Origin: a virus
DNA length: 33,780 nt
IMG/VR virus record: IMGVR_UViG_3300009706_000033
Span: 1 to 33,780 of that record
Reading direction: 5' to 3' (one strand)
In this document: in pieces, positions 1 to 7,489 of the stretch
Layout of the letters: each line of letters opens with the position of its first letter
Numbering within the stretch: position 1 is the first letter of the stretch
Program-made: the position numbers and the translations under genes
The notes under the pieces: generated by a model
The model's database searches: none
Told to the model about the DNA's origin: nothing
Seen by the model: the letters and a program-made list of their open reading frames with translations, nothing else

Positions 1-479
1 GCAGCATCTTCGATAAGAGGCGGACGATAGCCATACAGACGCTCACACTCGTCCTGTATGGCCCTGATGGCAGCTAAATCGCATGGAGAGCCTCCCCAGT
101 GAACCACCACGATAGCGGCCACGTCCGGGCCTATCTTGCGACGCATATCTAACATGTCCGCGTTGCATGTAGTGGGATCTGTATCAATCCAACGAATATC
201 AAACCCGTTCGCAAGAATGGGAAAGTTCGTAGCAGTACACGTCAGCGGAATAGAAAGAACCGTGTTCCTCTCTCCGCAAGTATCTCGCACTAGACGTAAG
301 GCGAGATGTATGGCAGAAGTGCCAGCATTGACCGTCGAACACAAGGCATTGCCAAAGAAATTCTGTAGTTCAACCTCTAACTCGTCAACTTTTGGTCCCT
401 GGGCAATATACCCTGACTGCAAAACGTCTGATAAGTCCACATCGGGAGACATCTTTACCCGGAACATGGGTATATTCAC
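1..479 (-). CDS. DegT/DnrJ/EryC1/StrS-type sugar aminotransferase, N-terminal part (cut by window edge)
   Basis: The gene starts at GTG 479, with AGGAGG seven to eight bases upstream, and runs off the left edge, leaving about 159 residues. The translation has family landmarks in order: an N-terminal SGYIAQGPKVDELE segment (about 22-35), a VNAGTSAIHLAL motif (about 50-61) matching the PLP-phosphate binding loop, IPLTCTATNFPIL (about 78-89), and LIEDAA at the edge, whose Asp normally contacts the PLP ring nitrogen. The PLP-binding Lys would lie beyond the window. These enzymes transaminate keto-sugar nucleotides, as in PseC, LegC and StrS. It follows the StrG-like oxygenase gene after 38 bases. 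Together with the CMP-sugar synthetases it suggests amino-sugar synthesis by the phage. The family call is firm; the substrate is unknown. Confidence 0.85.
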   Translation of the reverse strand, partial: MNIPMFRVKMSPDVDLSDVLQSGYIAQGPKVDELEVELQNFFGNALCSTVNAGTSAIHLALRLVRDTCGERNTVLSIPLTCTATNFPILANGFDIRWIDTDPTTCNADMLDMRRKIGPDVAAIVVVHWGGSPCDLAAIRAIQDECERLYGYRPPLIEDA

Positions 480-517
480 GCTTTACCCTCCTAGTTAATT
501 CACATACCTTCATTGCG

Positions 518-1171
518 TTAAGGGAAAGCTTCGTAGTACTCTCCCATCTTAAAAGACAACTTTTTATTAACTGATTTCGCATCAGATGTAGAATAATCAA
601 TACGCCTCATTACACGAAAATCTATGCTGACACGACTAACACCTGTGTCATTTATCTTATTACCGTGGCGTAAAATACCGCCTGGAAAAACCAACACTTC
701 ACCAGGCGATACTGTACACGGCGTATAATCGCCTAAATCCTTCTCGCTCTCTATCCAAATCGTGTTGTTATCATACGCCGCAGTGAAAGGGAGCCACCAA
801 TTGTCCTCGGCAAGAGGATGATTGTACTCACTATCTCTGTGGAATTTACCCACAGCCAAATTATCGGGATAGTGAATGCGAAAAGAAGGTTTCGCCTGAT
901 AGACAATGTCTACGCCGTAGTGCGGCCAGACAACCTCTTTAATGAAGCGACGATAAAGAGCTAAAAACTTCTCGTCCGCAGCAAAGATAGTATAAAAATG
1001 CTTATGAACCGGACTCGTTTGGTCGAAAGCTTGATCTTCTACGAGCGGAAAAGGCTCACTTGACCAGTTGTGTAACTGATCAAGTGTCCCTCCCCACAAA
1101 AAATGCGATCTAATCCGCAGCGCAAAAGGGTAAAGAAACAAATCATACTTCAATATCTTTACACTTCTCAC
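518..1171 (-). CDS. StrG-like Fe(II)/2-oxoglutarate-type oxygenase
   Basis: The 217-aa product has the facial-triad pattern of cupin-fold Fe(II) oxygenases: KFHRDSEYNHP gives H111-x-D113, and the distal His is H169 in FPGGILRHGN. R180 in SRVSIDFRV is placed where the 2-oxoglutarate-binding Arg usually lies. The wording around NTIWIES, GDYTP, PGEVLVF and NDTGVSRVS resembles what I remember of the streptomycin biosynthesis protein StrG and related phage and bacterial proteins. The start is GTG 1171, with only a weak AGGG as SD, and that AGGG sits in a hairpin. It is followed by the sugar aminotransferase, so a sugar-modifying role is reasonable. Hydroxylation of another small molecule or a protein cannot be excluded. 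Confidence 0.75.
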   Translation of the reverse strand: MRSVKILKYDLFLYPFALRIRSHFLWGGTLDQLHNWSSEPFPLVEDQAFDQTSPVHKHFYTIFAADEKFLALYRRFIKEVVWPHYGVDIVYQAKPSFRIHYPDNLAVGKFHRDSEYNHPLAEDNWWLPFTAAYDNNTIWIESEKDLGDYTPCTVSPGEVLVFPGGILRHGNKINDTGVSRVSIDFRVMRRIDYSTSDAKSVNKKLSFKMGEYYEAFP

Positions 1172-1177
1172 TATGAA

Positions 1178-1191
1178 CCCTAAAAATAGGG
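1178..1191 (-). promoter_or_regulatory. Hairpin over the ribosome binding site of the StrG-like gene
   Basis: On the minus strand CCCTA pairs with TAGGG across a four-base loop. The AGGG of the 3' arm is the only SD-like sequence upstream of GTG 1171, with six bases between arm and start. Pairing could therefore hide the ribosome binding site. No T-run follows, so it is unlikely to be a terminator. Any regulatory effect is inference. Confidence 0.35.
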
Positions 1192-1210
1192 GGACACATT
1201 GTTAAATTAG

Positions 1211-1435
1211 TTAAAGCATCCTCTTGATCCGACGTCGATGCATTCCATTTACATCTTTGGCCGTAGTTCGGTTTTGCGCTTTGTTTCGGCGACGACTGTT
1301 GTTGGCCGCTCTTGCTGTCCCGACCGGCATAATCCCATCCGTTTGACTTTGGGAAATCTTTTCATATTGATCAAACCCCTTAGCATCGGGCTGATACTCG
1401 AGCATATCGAGAGCATGCCTAGAACGAATATCCAT
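1211..1435 (-). CDS. Small basic protein of unknown function
   Basis: The 74-aa product is not recognised. Its ATG has an excellent SD (GAAAGGAG, six bases before ATG), which makes translation likely. The N-terminal half is mixed and polar. The C-terminal half is strongly basic, with RRRNK and HRRRIKRML, so it may bind nucleic acid or an acidic partner. No transmembrane segment or Cys is visible. An 88-base spacer separates it from the 66-aa gene before it, and 39 bases from the StrG-like gene after it. A plus-strand reading frame covers the same DNA but lacks an SD. Confidence 0.6.
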   Translation of the reverse strand: MDIRSRHALDMLEYQPDAKGFDQYEKISQSQTDGIMPVGTARAANNSRRRNKAQNRTTAKDVNGMHRRRIKRML

Positions 1436-1523
1436 TACTTACTCCTTTCAGTAAAGTTACAGGATATAGCTTAGTCTGGAATCCCTTCGTCCCTGACCTA
1501 GCAATCACACAATAGCAGCTGAA

Positions 1524-1724
1524 TCAATGGCAGTCGAGGACCTCTCCTTCGTTTGGTGTTATCATCCGGATTGCTTGCTGTACAATCTCCGAACAATCGT
1601 GCCAATCCTCTGGTGGATAAAATTCCCCTTCAGGATCAATTATTCTAATTTTAACTTTCAAGTTTCTTATCATTATTGTTTGTTCTAAAATTAAAGCTAA
1701 TAGTTCCTGCTCTAAGTCTGTCAT
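1524..1724 (-). CDS. Small acidic protein of unknown function
   Basis: The 66-aa product is not recognised. It begins with an amphipathic Leu/Glu-rich helix (LEQELLALILEQTIMI), followed by a basic beta-like stretch (KVKIRII) and an acidic C-terminus with EDWHDCSEI. The SD before ATG 1724 is weak (CGGAA). It is the first gene after the gene-free stretch and its terminator, and the near-palindrome at 1742-1759 lies 18 bases upstream. It may start a new transcript. The heptad-like start suggests oligomerisation, but nothing more specific can be said. Confidence 0.5.
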   Translation of the reverse strand: MTDLEQELLALILEQTIMIRNLKVKIRIIDPEGEFYPPEDWHDCSEIVQQAIRMITPNEGEVLDCH

Positions 1725-1741
1725 TTCCGTTTAGTAAGATG

Positions 1742-1759
1742 TTAAATACCACTATTTAA
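1742..1759. repeat. Near-palindromic TTAAAT-N6-ATTTAA element, copy A
   Basis: The arms TTAAAT and ATTTAA are separated by six bases. The same arrangement occurs at 8837, 9194 and 19647, and a degraded copy is at 25745. This copy lies 18 bases upstream of ATG 1724 and downstream of a terminator, where a promoter or operator would be expected. On the minus strand a TTGTAA with 16 bases to TATTTA also fits a loose sigma70-like promoter. Confidence 0.45.
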
Positions 1760-1807
1760 ATCGCTTACAAATAAAAAGGTGAGCTGAACAATCGCACTAG
1801 GATAGGC

Positions 1808-1831
1808 AAAAAAGAAATAGGCTAAAGCCTA
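1808..1831 (-). terminator. Rho-independent terminator
   Basis: On the minus strand TAGGC and GCCTA form a five-base-pair stem with a four-base loop, followed directly by TTTCTTTTTT. This is the standard terminator layout for leftward transcription. It would end the transcript that runs through the large 1309-aa gene and the gene-free stretch after it. The short stem limits confidence. Confidence 0.6.
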
Positions 1832-2176
1832 GACATCACCTCTCTTTTGCCAGCCTGCGGCTCTTGTTTCTACCAAACAGAGGAGCCTAGTTTTGCGTGT
1901 AGGTATAAGTAAGGCGAAGGAGCCTGGGACACTGAAAACCTCTGAGCCCACCGCTTCGATTGTTCGAGACCTTGTTAACGAGGATTTTTCCCAGCAAGGT
2001 CCGTAAGTAAATCCCCGAAGTTATTACTCACGCTCCAGTTACTCGTGTGGTCAGGTTCCCGAATAACCCACCCCGCCCAAGCAACCCGCTAACTCACCTG
2101 GTAGTCGAGCTATGGCAGCAAATCCATGTCTAGTTGTATCCTCCTTGACTGCGTGAGTTGTCTAAGGGGGTTATGT
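1832..2176 (-). other. Gene-free stretch with several possible RNA hairpins; candidate noncoding RNA or long 3' leader
   Basis: No convincing reading frame is present in about 345 bases, while genes elsewhere are nearly contiguous. Several pairings are visible: GGCTC..GAGCC with an inner TGTTT/AAACA (1859-1887), ACCTTG with CAAGGT (1969-1974 and 1995-2000), and AACTCAC with GTGAGTT (2091-2097 and 2153-2159). A strong AAGGAGG on the minus strand (about 2140-2146) leads only to a five-codon frame. The stretch ends in the terminator at 1808-1831. I looked for tRNA, tmRNA, RNase P and group I intron landmarks and saw none that were convincing. The ATGTCTAGTT sequence is repeated at 2126 and 2173. 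Confidence 0.4.
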
Positions 2177-5100
2177 CTAGTTCGTGTACGATGTGCCTTC
2201 CCTTAAAGACGATAGCAACTTGGGAATCTTGGGGCCTGCGAAGTTTTGCCCGAACTCCCCTAACTTATCCCATTTACTTTGGATTTGATCCGCCAGCGAC
2301 GCCTTCCCAGCTGGACTCAAATTGGATATCAACGTGTTTACTTCCTGTGCGGACGGTTTACCGCTGAAAGCGTGACCTTTAATCAATGCGGAGACGTCCT
2401 CAGGAGAATCAAACACGTTTGGTTGGCCGCTCTCGCCCTTCGTTGTACCAAACGAAGCTACAATGCCTTTCGTTTTCGGATTTGTGGCCATGTCACCAAT
2501 TGTTTGCTGTGCGGCAGCATGCCGAGCTTGTTCCGTAGCTGTAAGTTCTTGTACTTCTTGGCCGGTAGGTGCTTTACCACCAGCAGCAGTCCCAGCAGCA
2601 GCAGTCCCAGCAGCAGTCCCAGCACCGGCAGCAGCACCTTCGTTCTTCTTACCTTGCAGTATCTGATAAATGAGCGGAATAGCCATCATTGCCAAGCCAC
2701 TCATGCCCATTTTCTTGCCGCCCCCTAAGAGGCCACCAATACCCAAGCCGCCGCCAGCCATCATCAATATCTTCATAAGAGGATTTATCTTTTGTGCAAA
2801 ATCTGGTCCCTGTCCCGACGCGTTACCAATAGCAGTAAGAATAGGATCTATAGTATTGCCAAAAGCTGCAACTCGTTCATCATTTCCTAGACCCGACAAC
2901 ATCTCCATAAAACCACCTGATTGTGCGTCAGGTTTATCAGTAGGAGGTACAGTAGGAGGTACAGTAGAAGGTACAGGAGGTCCAGCAGTACCAGGTGCTA
3001 CCTCAGGTGCTGCCCCAGGATTCGAAGTGAGATCTTCTTCAGGTAGTCCCATCGGAGTGGGATCTTCTTCAGGTAGTCCCATCGGAGTGGGATCTTCTTC
3101 AGGTAGTCCCATCGGAGTGGTAGGCTCCGAAGGCGGCTCCCCACCTTGTGTAGGAGGCACCCCGCTTTGTGTAGGAGGCACCCCGCTTTGTGTAGGAGGC
3201 ACACCTGTACCACCTGTAGAGCTGTCATACATACTCCTACCTAACGCAGCCAACTCTGGAGCCTCCGTAGCTGCAATCCCGGTACCAGTGAGCCACGGCA
3301 TCGCCTTAGCTGGAATTCGATTTTTTACCGTTTGAGGCATGAACCTATTAAAAAGTGGATTGATGATCTTGTTTTTGCTTGCTCCAAGTCCAGCGCCACC
3401 CCAACCAAGCGATTGTCCATAATTGCTGTCTACATCTCTCCATCTGTTTAGTTCATCCAGACCTTCGCCAGCACCGCTACCATAGAACATCCCCATGGCT
3501 GAATCTCCAACCGAAGGCAAATGCTTCTTTAACGTTGGCATGTTAAAGCCCATTCCCGCGCCAAGTAACGTATTGCGAGCAGTTTCACCCATTGTGGCAT
3601 CGTCACCAGACATGTTATAGCCGGTCATCCCGCCAACAGCCATTCGAGCTGGGGGCATAGTATAGCCCTTCGTAGCGTTCCATAATTGGCCTGGCGCAGC
3701 CTTCGTAGCGTCCAATCCTCGTCGAACTTGTTGGCCAGCACGGAACGCACCTGATACAGGTGCCTTGGCTTGCTGAGCCGCATTTCGAATTAGGTCATCC
3801 ACTGTTGTTTCGATATGATGCCGCCCAGCTCTTGCGCCTTGCCACATTGGTTTAGGTACTCCCCCGCCAGGAGCGTGAGGGCCGGGCTTTAATCCTCTTG
3901 AAGCCAACGACTCCACGTTCCTCGCATAATCGGCGCGACCTGGTCTTCTGACTCCCCGCGTAGCCTTCAGCGCCTTATCCGCTGCTTGCTCAGCAGTTTC
4001 ACCTATACTTCTCGAATAAAGGGGTCCGCCCGGCCTACCAGGACTCTTCGGTATATCAGCAAGACTCGTCCCTACATTTTTCATTTTAGTAACCTTAGGC
4101 ACAGCCTGTTGAGCTGCCTGAGGCACAGCTTGCTTAGCTGCCTGTTGAGTAGCCTGAGCTCCTCCTCTCCCCAACCACTGTGGAATTTTTTTCCGAATAA
4201 GATTACTGCCCACGTTCCATGCGCCCCGTCCCAGAGCTGACAACCCAGGTACAGGTAACGCAATCTTTTCCATGCCCTCTCGTAACTCTTCTGCGTACTC
4301 CTCTCCCATGTACTCCGCTACCTTCTCAATACCATCTCTAATCTGCTGGGGAGACAAGTTAGCTTCGTGAACTCGTACAGCAAAACCATACTGATAAGGG
4401 GTAAGCTCTGTGCCTTCCCAAGGTGCGACAAGAATAGCCTGCTTCTCAGCAGCAGCCTTGTAACCAAGGGGCATAGCGTGAAGTAAAGCTCTCCGTTCCT
4501 TTTCTTCCCTGTCTCTACGCCTGCTCTCAAAGACTTTGTAAAGTGCGTAAAGACCACCAACTCCAACCGTGCCTCCAGCGACCCAAGGCAGCCACTTATT
4601 GGCAGTATTCATGAAATTTCCAATAGACGTAGCTGAATCCGTCAATATTTTGACAGTGCTCGCATTGGAATCCCCAGTACTACCATCTCCTGTAGGCTTT
4701 CCATCTCCTCCTCCAGCTGACCCCTGGCCTCCTGTGATACTTTCTAATGACTCAGCAACGCTCTCACCTGCTGTTAAAGCTCTGTCAACCCTAGAAGGTT
4801 CTTGTGGTGTGCCAGGAACAGGAGCAGGAGCAGGAGCAGCCCCCTCCACTGGCGGTTTCAGATTCGGAAAAGCGAGATCAAACCTGTCAGTGATAGGTTT
4901 TGTGATAGACTCCCCTGCTTGCGCAACCGCTTCCCTGTTTGCTGCGGCAGCGTCGGAAGCGGTTTCGATCGCCTGCTGAAAAGCTCCAGGACTCCTCTTG
5001 GGATCATCACGGGGTAGATCAGACCACCGCGTAAATCGATCAATGTTACTCATCACATCTGGAGCCTTCTCTGTCCCTTTTGCAAGGTTTTCTGTCGCTT

Positions 5101-6106
5101 TAGCATGCGACCCCAGGATATCGGAAAAGTTCATCCCGATTCGGGGAATCTCGGCTGCCAACATAGCTTTAATCTTAGGCTTAGATAGCTCAGTCAGCGC
5201 GTCTACGTACTCAGCCGAACCTGGGGTCTGCGGTAGTTTTGCTGCCTCAACTGGATCCATCGCCGCCAACACATTCCGCCGCCCCTGTCGAGCATGCGTC
5301 CCAAGTTCCGGAATAAAGCGTTTATTACCAACAGAACCAGCGGCAAGACCTCGAAATCCTCGTCGCCAAAGCCCTTCGAGGTTTTGCGTAGTAGAATGAT
5401 CAGACCGCCAAAGCTTGTTCAAACCTCTCGGTTTTACAGGAGCTTTCGGGTCTACTGGAGCTTTCGGTCCCCATCCTAAAGCATCGTAAGCCTCTTCCCC
5501 TATAATGTCCCCCCCAGCTCCTGCGGTGAAAGAAGTTGCTGTCAACGGCTTCCCCGACAGGTAACTGAGCCCCGTCCCGAGCCCCTTACGAACTGACTTA
5601 CCTACATTCCATAGGTCACCGAGGCCACCGATCACGCCCGCAGTCTTCTCTTCCTGCTTCTTCTCAGCCGTCTTCATAAATTTGCCCAAACTAGCCCACG
5701 CATCTGGGCCAGTAGCGTGATCTTCATCTCGTGTCTTGTAGCTAACGCCATTATCCTCGCCAGTCGATGACTGCTGTGACTTACTGTTATCCTGAGCAGC
5801 ATACTTAGCCGCTAAATTGCGGAATTTAAATTCAGTGTCGTCCATGTCACTAGCCATTACTGTTTTAGGTTGTGATTGAAACTGTTGTAACGCGTTCTGA
5901 ATTCCATCAACATCAGCAAGACCCCTAGATGGATTAGATAGCTGCTCTTGAAATATGTTAGGCGTATTTGCTTGCTGGGATAACGCCCCTAAATTAGGAA
6001 TTCCCTGTGCTGAACCAGAGGGACCAACAGGCCCCTGCCAAGGAAAACGGTCAGACACACCAAGGCCGTTCGCTCCGCCTCCCTGATTTCCGTAAAATGA
6101 CGTCAT
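2177..6106 (-). CDS. Very large Ala/Gly/Pro-rich protein, probable internal or ejected virion protein
   Basis: The 1309-aa product is not recognised by family. The SD is AAGGAA, eight bases before ATG. It is low in complexity, with disordered linkers alternating with helical segments. A hydrophobic segment near residues 500-523 (PWVAGGTVGVGGLYALYKVF) is followed by a basic RRRDREEKERR stretch, as in a membrane anchor. Two more hydrophobic stretches lie near 1105-1150. Motif copies are EEKTAG (E153) and AAAEKQA (E554), with EKVA and EKIA shortly after E554. Tandem repeats occupy about residues 965-1025. Size, composition and membrane segments fit an inner virion or DNA-ejection protein, or a tape-measure-like protein, but no coiled-coil tape-measure pattern dominates. 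It is the last gene before the structured spacer. Confidence 0.8.
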   Translation of the reverse strand: MTSFYGNQGGGANGLGVSDRFPWQGPVGPSGSAQGIPNLGALSQQANTPNIFQEQLSNPSRGLADVDGIQNALQQFQSQPKTVMASDMDDTEFKFRNLAAKYAAQDNSKSQQSSTGEDNGVSYKTRDEDHATGPDAWASLGKFMKTAEKKQEEKTAGVIGGLGDLWNVGKSVRKGLGTGLSYLSGKPLTATSFTAGAGGDIIGEEAYDALGWGPKAPVDPKAPVKPRGLNKLWRSDHSTTQNLEGLWRRGFRGLAAGSVGNKRFIPELGTHARQGRRNVLAAMDPVEAAKLPQTPGSAEYVDALTELSKPKIKAMLAAEIPRIGMNFSDILGSHAKATENLAKGTEKAPDVMSNIDRFTRWSDLPRDDPKRSPGAFQQAIETASDAAAANREAVAQAGESITKPITDRFDLAFPNLKPPVEGAAPAPAPVPGTPQEPSRVDRALTAGESVAESLESITGGQGSAGGGDGKPTGDGSTGDSNASTVKILTDSATSIGNFMNTANKWLPWVAGGTVGVGGLYALYKVFESRRRDREEKERRALLHAMPLGYKAAAEKQAILVAPWEGTELTPYQYGFAVRVHEANLSPQQIRDGIEKVAEYMGEEYAEELREGMEKIALPVPGLSALGRGAWNVGSNLIRKKIPQWLGRGGAQATQQAAKQAVPQAAQQAVPKVTKMKNVGTSLADIPKSPGRPGGPLYSRSIGETAEQAADKALKATRGVRRPGRADYARNVESLASRGLKPGPHAPGGGVPKPMWQGARAGRHHIETTVDDLIRNAAQQAKAPVSGAFRAGQQVRRGLDATKAAPGQLWNATKGYTMPPARMAVGGMTGYNMSGDDATMGETARNTLLGAGMGFNMPTLKKHLPSVGDSAMGMFYGSGAGEGLDELNRWRDVDSNYGQSLGWGGAGLGASKNKIINPLFNRFMPQTVKNRIPAKAMPWLTGTGIAATEAPELAALGRSMYDSSTGGTGVPPTQSGVPPTQSGVPPTQGGEPPSEPTTPMGLPEEDPTPMGLPEEDPTPMGLPEEDLTSNPGAAPEVAPGTAGPPVPSTVPPTVPPTDKPDAQSGGFMEMLSGLGNDERVAAFGNTIDPILTAIGNASGQGPDFAQKINPLMKILMMAGGGLGIGGLLGGGKKMGMSGLAMMAIPLIYQILQGKKNEGAAAGAGTAAGTAAAGTAAGGKAPTGQEVQELTATEQARHAAAQQTIGDMATNPKTKGIVASFGTTKGESGQPNVFDSPEDVSALIKGHAFSGKPSAQEVNTLISNLSPAGKASLADQIQSKWDKLGEFGQNFAGPKIPKLLSSLREGTSYTN
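3031..3120. repeat. Three perfect 30-bp tandem repeats inside the 1309-aa gene
   Basis: The 30-base unit beginning GATCTTCTTCAGG occurs three times without a mismatch. It encodes the ten-residue unit TPMGLPEEDP in a Pro/Glu-rich linker. Unit length is a multiple of three, so copy changes keep the frame. Perfect identity suggests recent expansion. Confidence 0.95.
3150..3208. repeat. 21-bp tandem repeats inside the 1309-aa gene
   Basis: Two perfect copies and a partial third of a 21-base unit beginning GTAGGAGGCACC encode a GVPPTQS heptad repeated in the protein. It lies next to the 30-bp repeats. A shorter GTAGGAGGTACA-type repeat at about 2941-2980 encodes a run of TVPP. All keep the reading frame. 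Confidence 0.9.
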
Positions 6107-6128
6107 AGTGTGAATTCCTTAACTAATA

Positions 6129-6566
6129 TCATGGCGCTGACCAAGGAGCAGTCGGCCGGGGCGCTGACCAAGGGTATGGCCACCGCTTGTGGGAGGCCTT
6201 AGCTGGTGCTGGCGGTGCTTTTGGTAGACGAGCGCCTGCGGCCCTCATACCAAGCCCTTTCATACCACCAAGCCCTTTCATACCACCAGGCACAGCTCCA
6301 CCACCCGCTCCTTCAAAATAGGATGCGTCGTTAAGTCCGCCTGAAGCTGGCGGCATCTGCGGAGCTGGCTGTAGCTGGTCACGCTCCAGATATCGCGGGA
6401 GCCCCTGCGTAACTCCACTTGCCAGATGTTTCCCTGCCGAAGGCTCAGCAACACGGTCGCGCAGGTGTTGGGCAGGGCGGTCGATGTTCTTAAGCCAATC
6501 CCCCCAACCTTCTGCCTGCTTTTCCCTCTGAGCTGCAACTTTACCGAGAACTGATATCGTGTTCAT
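6129..6566 (-). CDS. Gly/Pro-rich protein with N-terminal EKQA motif, probable virion-associated protein
   Basis: I chose ATG 6566 over the longest frame (6614) because AAAGGA lies six bases before it and because it then follows the previous stop by two bases. The product is 145 aa and not recognised. It opens with MNTISVLGKVAAQREKQAEG (E15), closely resembling the N-terminus of the 396-aa protein at 7490-8680. A WGDW segment follows, then a disordered region with a duplicated GGMKGLG and a C-terminal PWSAP repeat. It lies directly upstream of the 1309-aa gene and shares its motif, so a common structure or pathway is likely. Confidence 0.65.
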   Translation of the reverse strand: MNTISVLGKVAAQREKQAEGWGDWLKNIDRPAQHLRDRVAEPSAGKHLASGVTQGLPRYLERDQLQPAPQMPPASGGLNDASYFEGAGGGAVPGGMKGLGGMKGLGMRAAGARLPKAPPAPAKASHKRWPYPWSAPRPTAPWSAP

Positions 6567-6568
6567 AG

Positions 6569-7480
6569 TTAATCCTTTAACCCTTGTCCGATTGTCTCGT
6601 GACCAAATCCCCATGCTAGAGGGTTTTCACATCCGTCGCCTTCACGAACTAATCCCATAAGTTTACCAAGCCAACTACCCCATGTAGGATAGTATATATC
6701 AACATGCCTCATCAACTCGATATCAACTACAACCCCTAACATCTCATCTGGGTGATTTACGATGTTAGGTTTAGGTGTCATTAGCACGTTATCAGCACCA
6801 AACTCCTCTACTATGCGGTCCAAAATAGGTTTTTCGTCCGAGACAACAAAGAATAAAGTAGATGAATCTTTTGCATAATGATGTCGCATCTTCGGAAGAA
6901 TACTGTCAGTAGCGTTCCACCCACGTACTTGATAGTTAGCCCCTTTACTCTGACGCAAATAAACACCCACTGTGGGACGACCTTCCATACGCTTCTTTAG
7001 TGACTCATATAAGTCTTGCTGCTTGGGATGAAGTTTAAACTTTTCGCGGTATAACAATCCCATCTCTTTGGCATCAGTAACTAATACATTAGAACGATCA
7101 GGGTCCAGTGAAAAATACCCATGAGCATCAATACAAAAACTTTCATTAACATGATGTGATAAGTGAACAGGAGACTTACCCTTACCATCTAAGTTCTGAG
7201 TGTGCTTTAAAGGATAGTGAGTAAACTCCCGTGCCTTAGCACCATGCACAGTCTCTCGTGTAGTGGTAAGAGTAGGATCCAAAGCATACAAATCATTAAC
7301 GCTCAATGGAAAGACACGTTCACGTGTGCTGCCAGCGCGGCCACCACCAGAAGTGGTATGAAGAGGCCAGCACACTACTAAACTGTGCGAAGATTCCCTC
7401 TCTATCGCAGACATGACCTGCAACAAAGGAATCATGCGTGCGCCAAAACCTCCTACAGGACGGAGGAATAGCTTAGCCAT
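6569..7480 (-). CDS. Fucosyltransferase-like (GT-B fold) glycosyltransferase
   Basis: The 303-aa product starts with FLRPVGGFGARMIPLLQVMS, like the GxGNR nucleotide-sugar loop at the start of NodZ/GT11/GT23-type fucosyltransferases, here with A in place of N. The middle segment TVGVYLRQSKG (about 170) resembles the conserved V-G-[VI]-H-[VI]-R-[RQ] strand, and FFVVSDEKPILDRIVEEFG matches the following donor-binding region. It would transfer a sugar from a nucleotide donor, but donor and acceptor are unknown. It is wedged between two genes carrying EKQA-type motifs, so virion proteins are plausible acceptors. The SD (GACGGA) is modest. The family call rests on motif memory only. Confidence 0.6.
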   Translation of the reverse strand: MAKLFLRPVGGFGARMIPLLQVMSAIERESSHSLVVCWPLHTTSGGGRAGSTRERVFPLSVNDLYALDPTLTTTRETVHGAKAREFTHYPLKHTQNLDGKGKSPVHLSHHVNESFCIDAHGYFSLDPDRSNVLVTDAKEMGLLYREKFKLHPKQQDLYESLKKRMEGRPTVGVYLRQSKGANYQVRGWNATDSILPKMRHHYAKDSSTLFFVVSDEKPILDRIVEEFGADNVLMTPKPNIVNHPDEMLGVVVDIELMRHVDIYYPTWGSWLGKLMGLVREGDGCENPLAWGFGHETIGQGLKD

Positions 7481-7489
7481 CTATCCGTC

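Noticed and set aside
136-498. Plus-strand frame of 120 codons at the left edge
   Set aside because: It is the shadow of the DegT-family gene, whose minus-strand frame has an SD and clear family motifs.
1950-2070. Possible tRNA T-arms (TTCGAGA near 1964 and GGTTCCCGA near 2054)
   Set aside because: Flanking stems do not pair and no acceptor, D or anticodon arms can be drawn.
1808-2176. tmRNA, RNase P RNA or group I intron in the gene-free stretch
   Set aside because: I could not find the conserved core sequences or a tag frame of any of these; kept only as an unknown structured stretch.
3031-3210. Possible CRISPR-like array
   Set aside because: The repeats are head-to-tail without spacers and encode in-frame peptide repeats.
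2158-5479. Several long plus-strand frames, including one of 221 codons, opposite the 1309-aa gene
   Set aside because: They mirror a low-complexity GC-biased coding sequence, lack SDs, and all supported genes run on the other strand.
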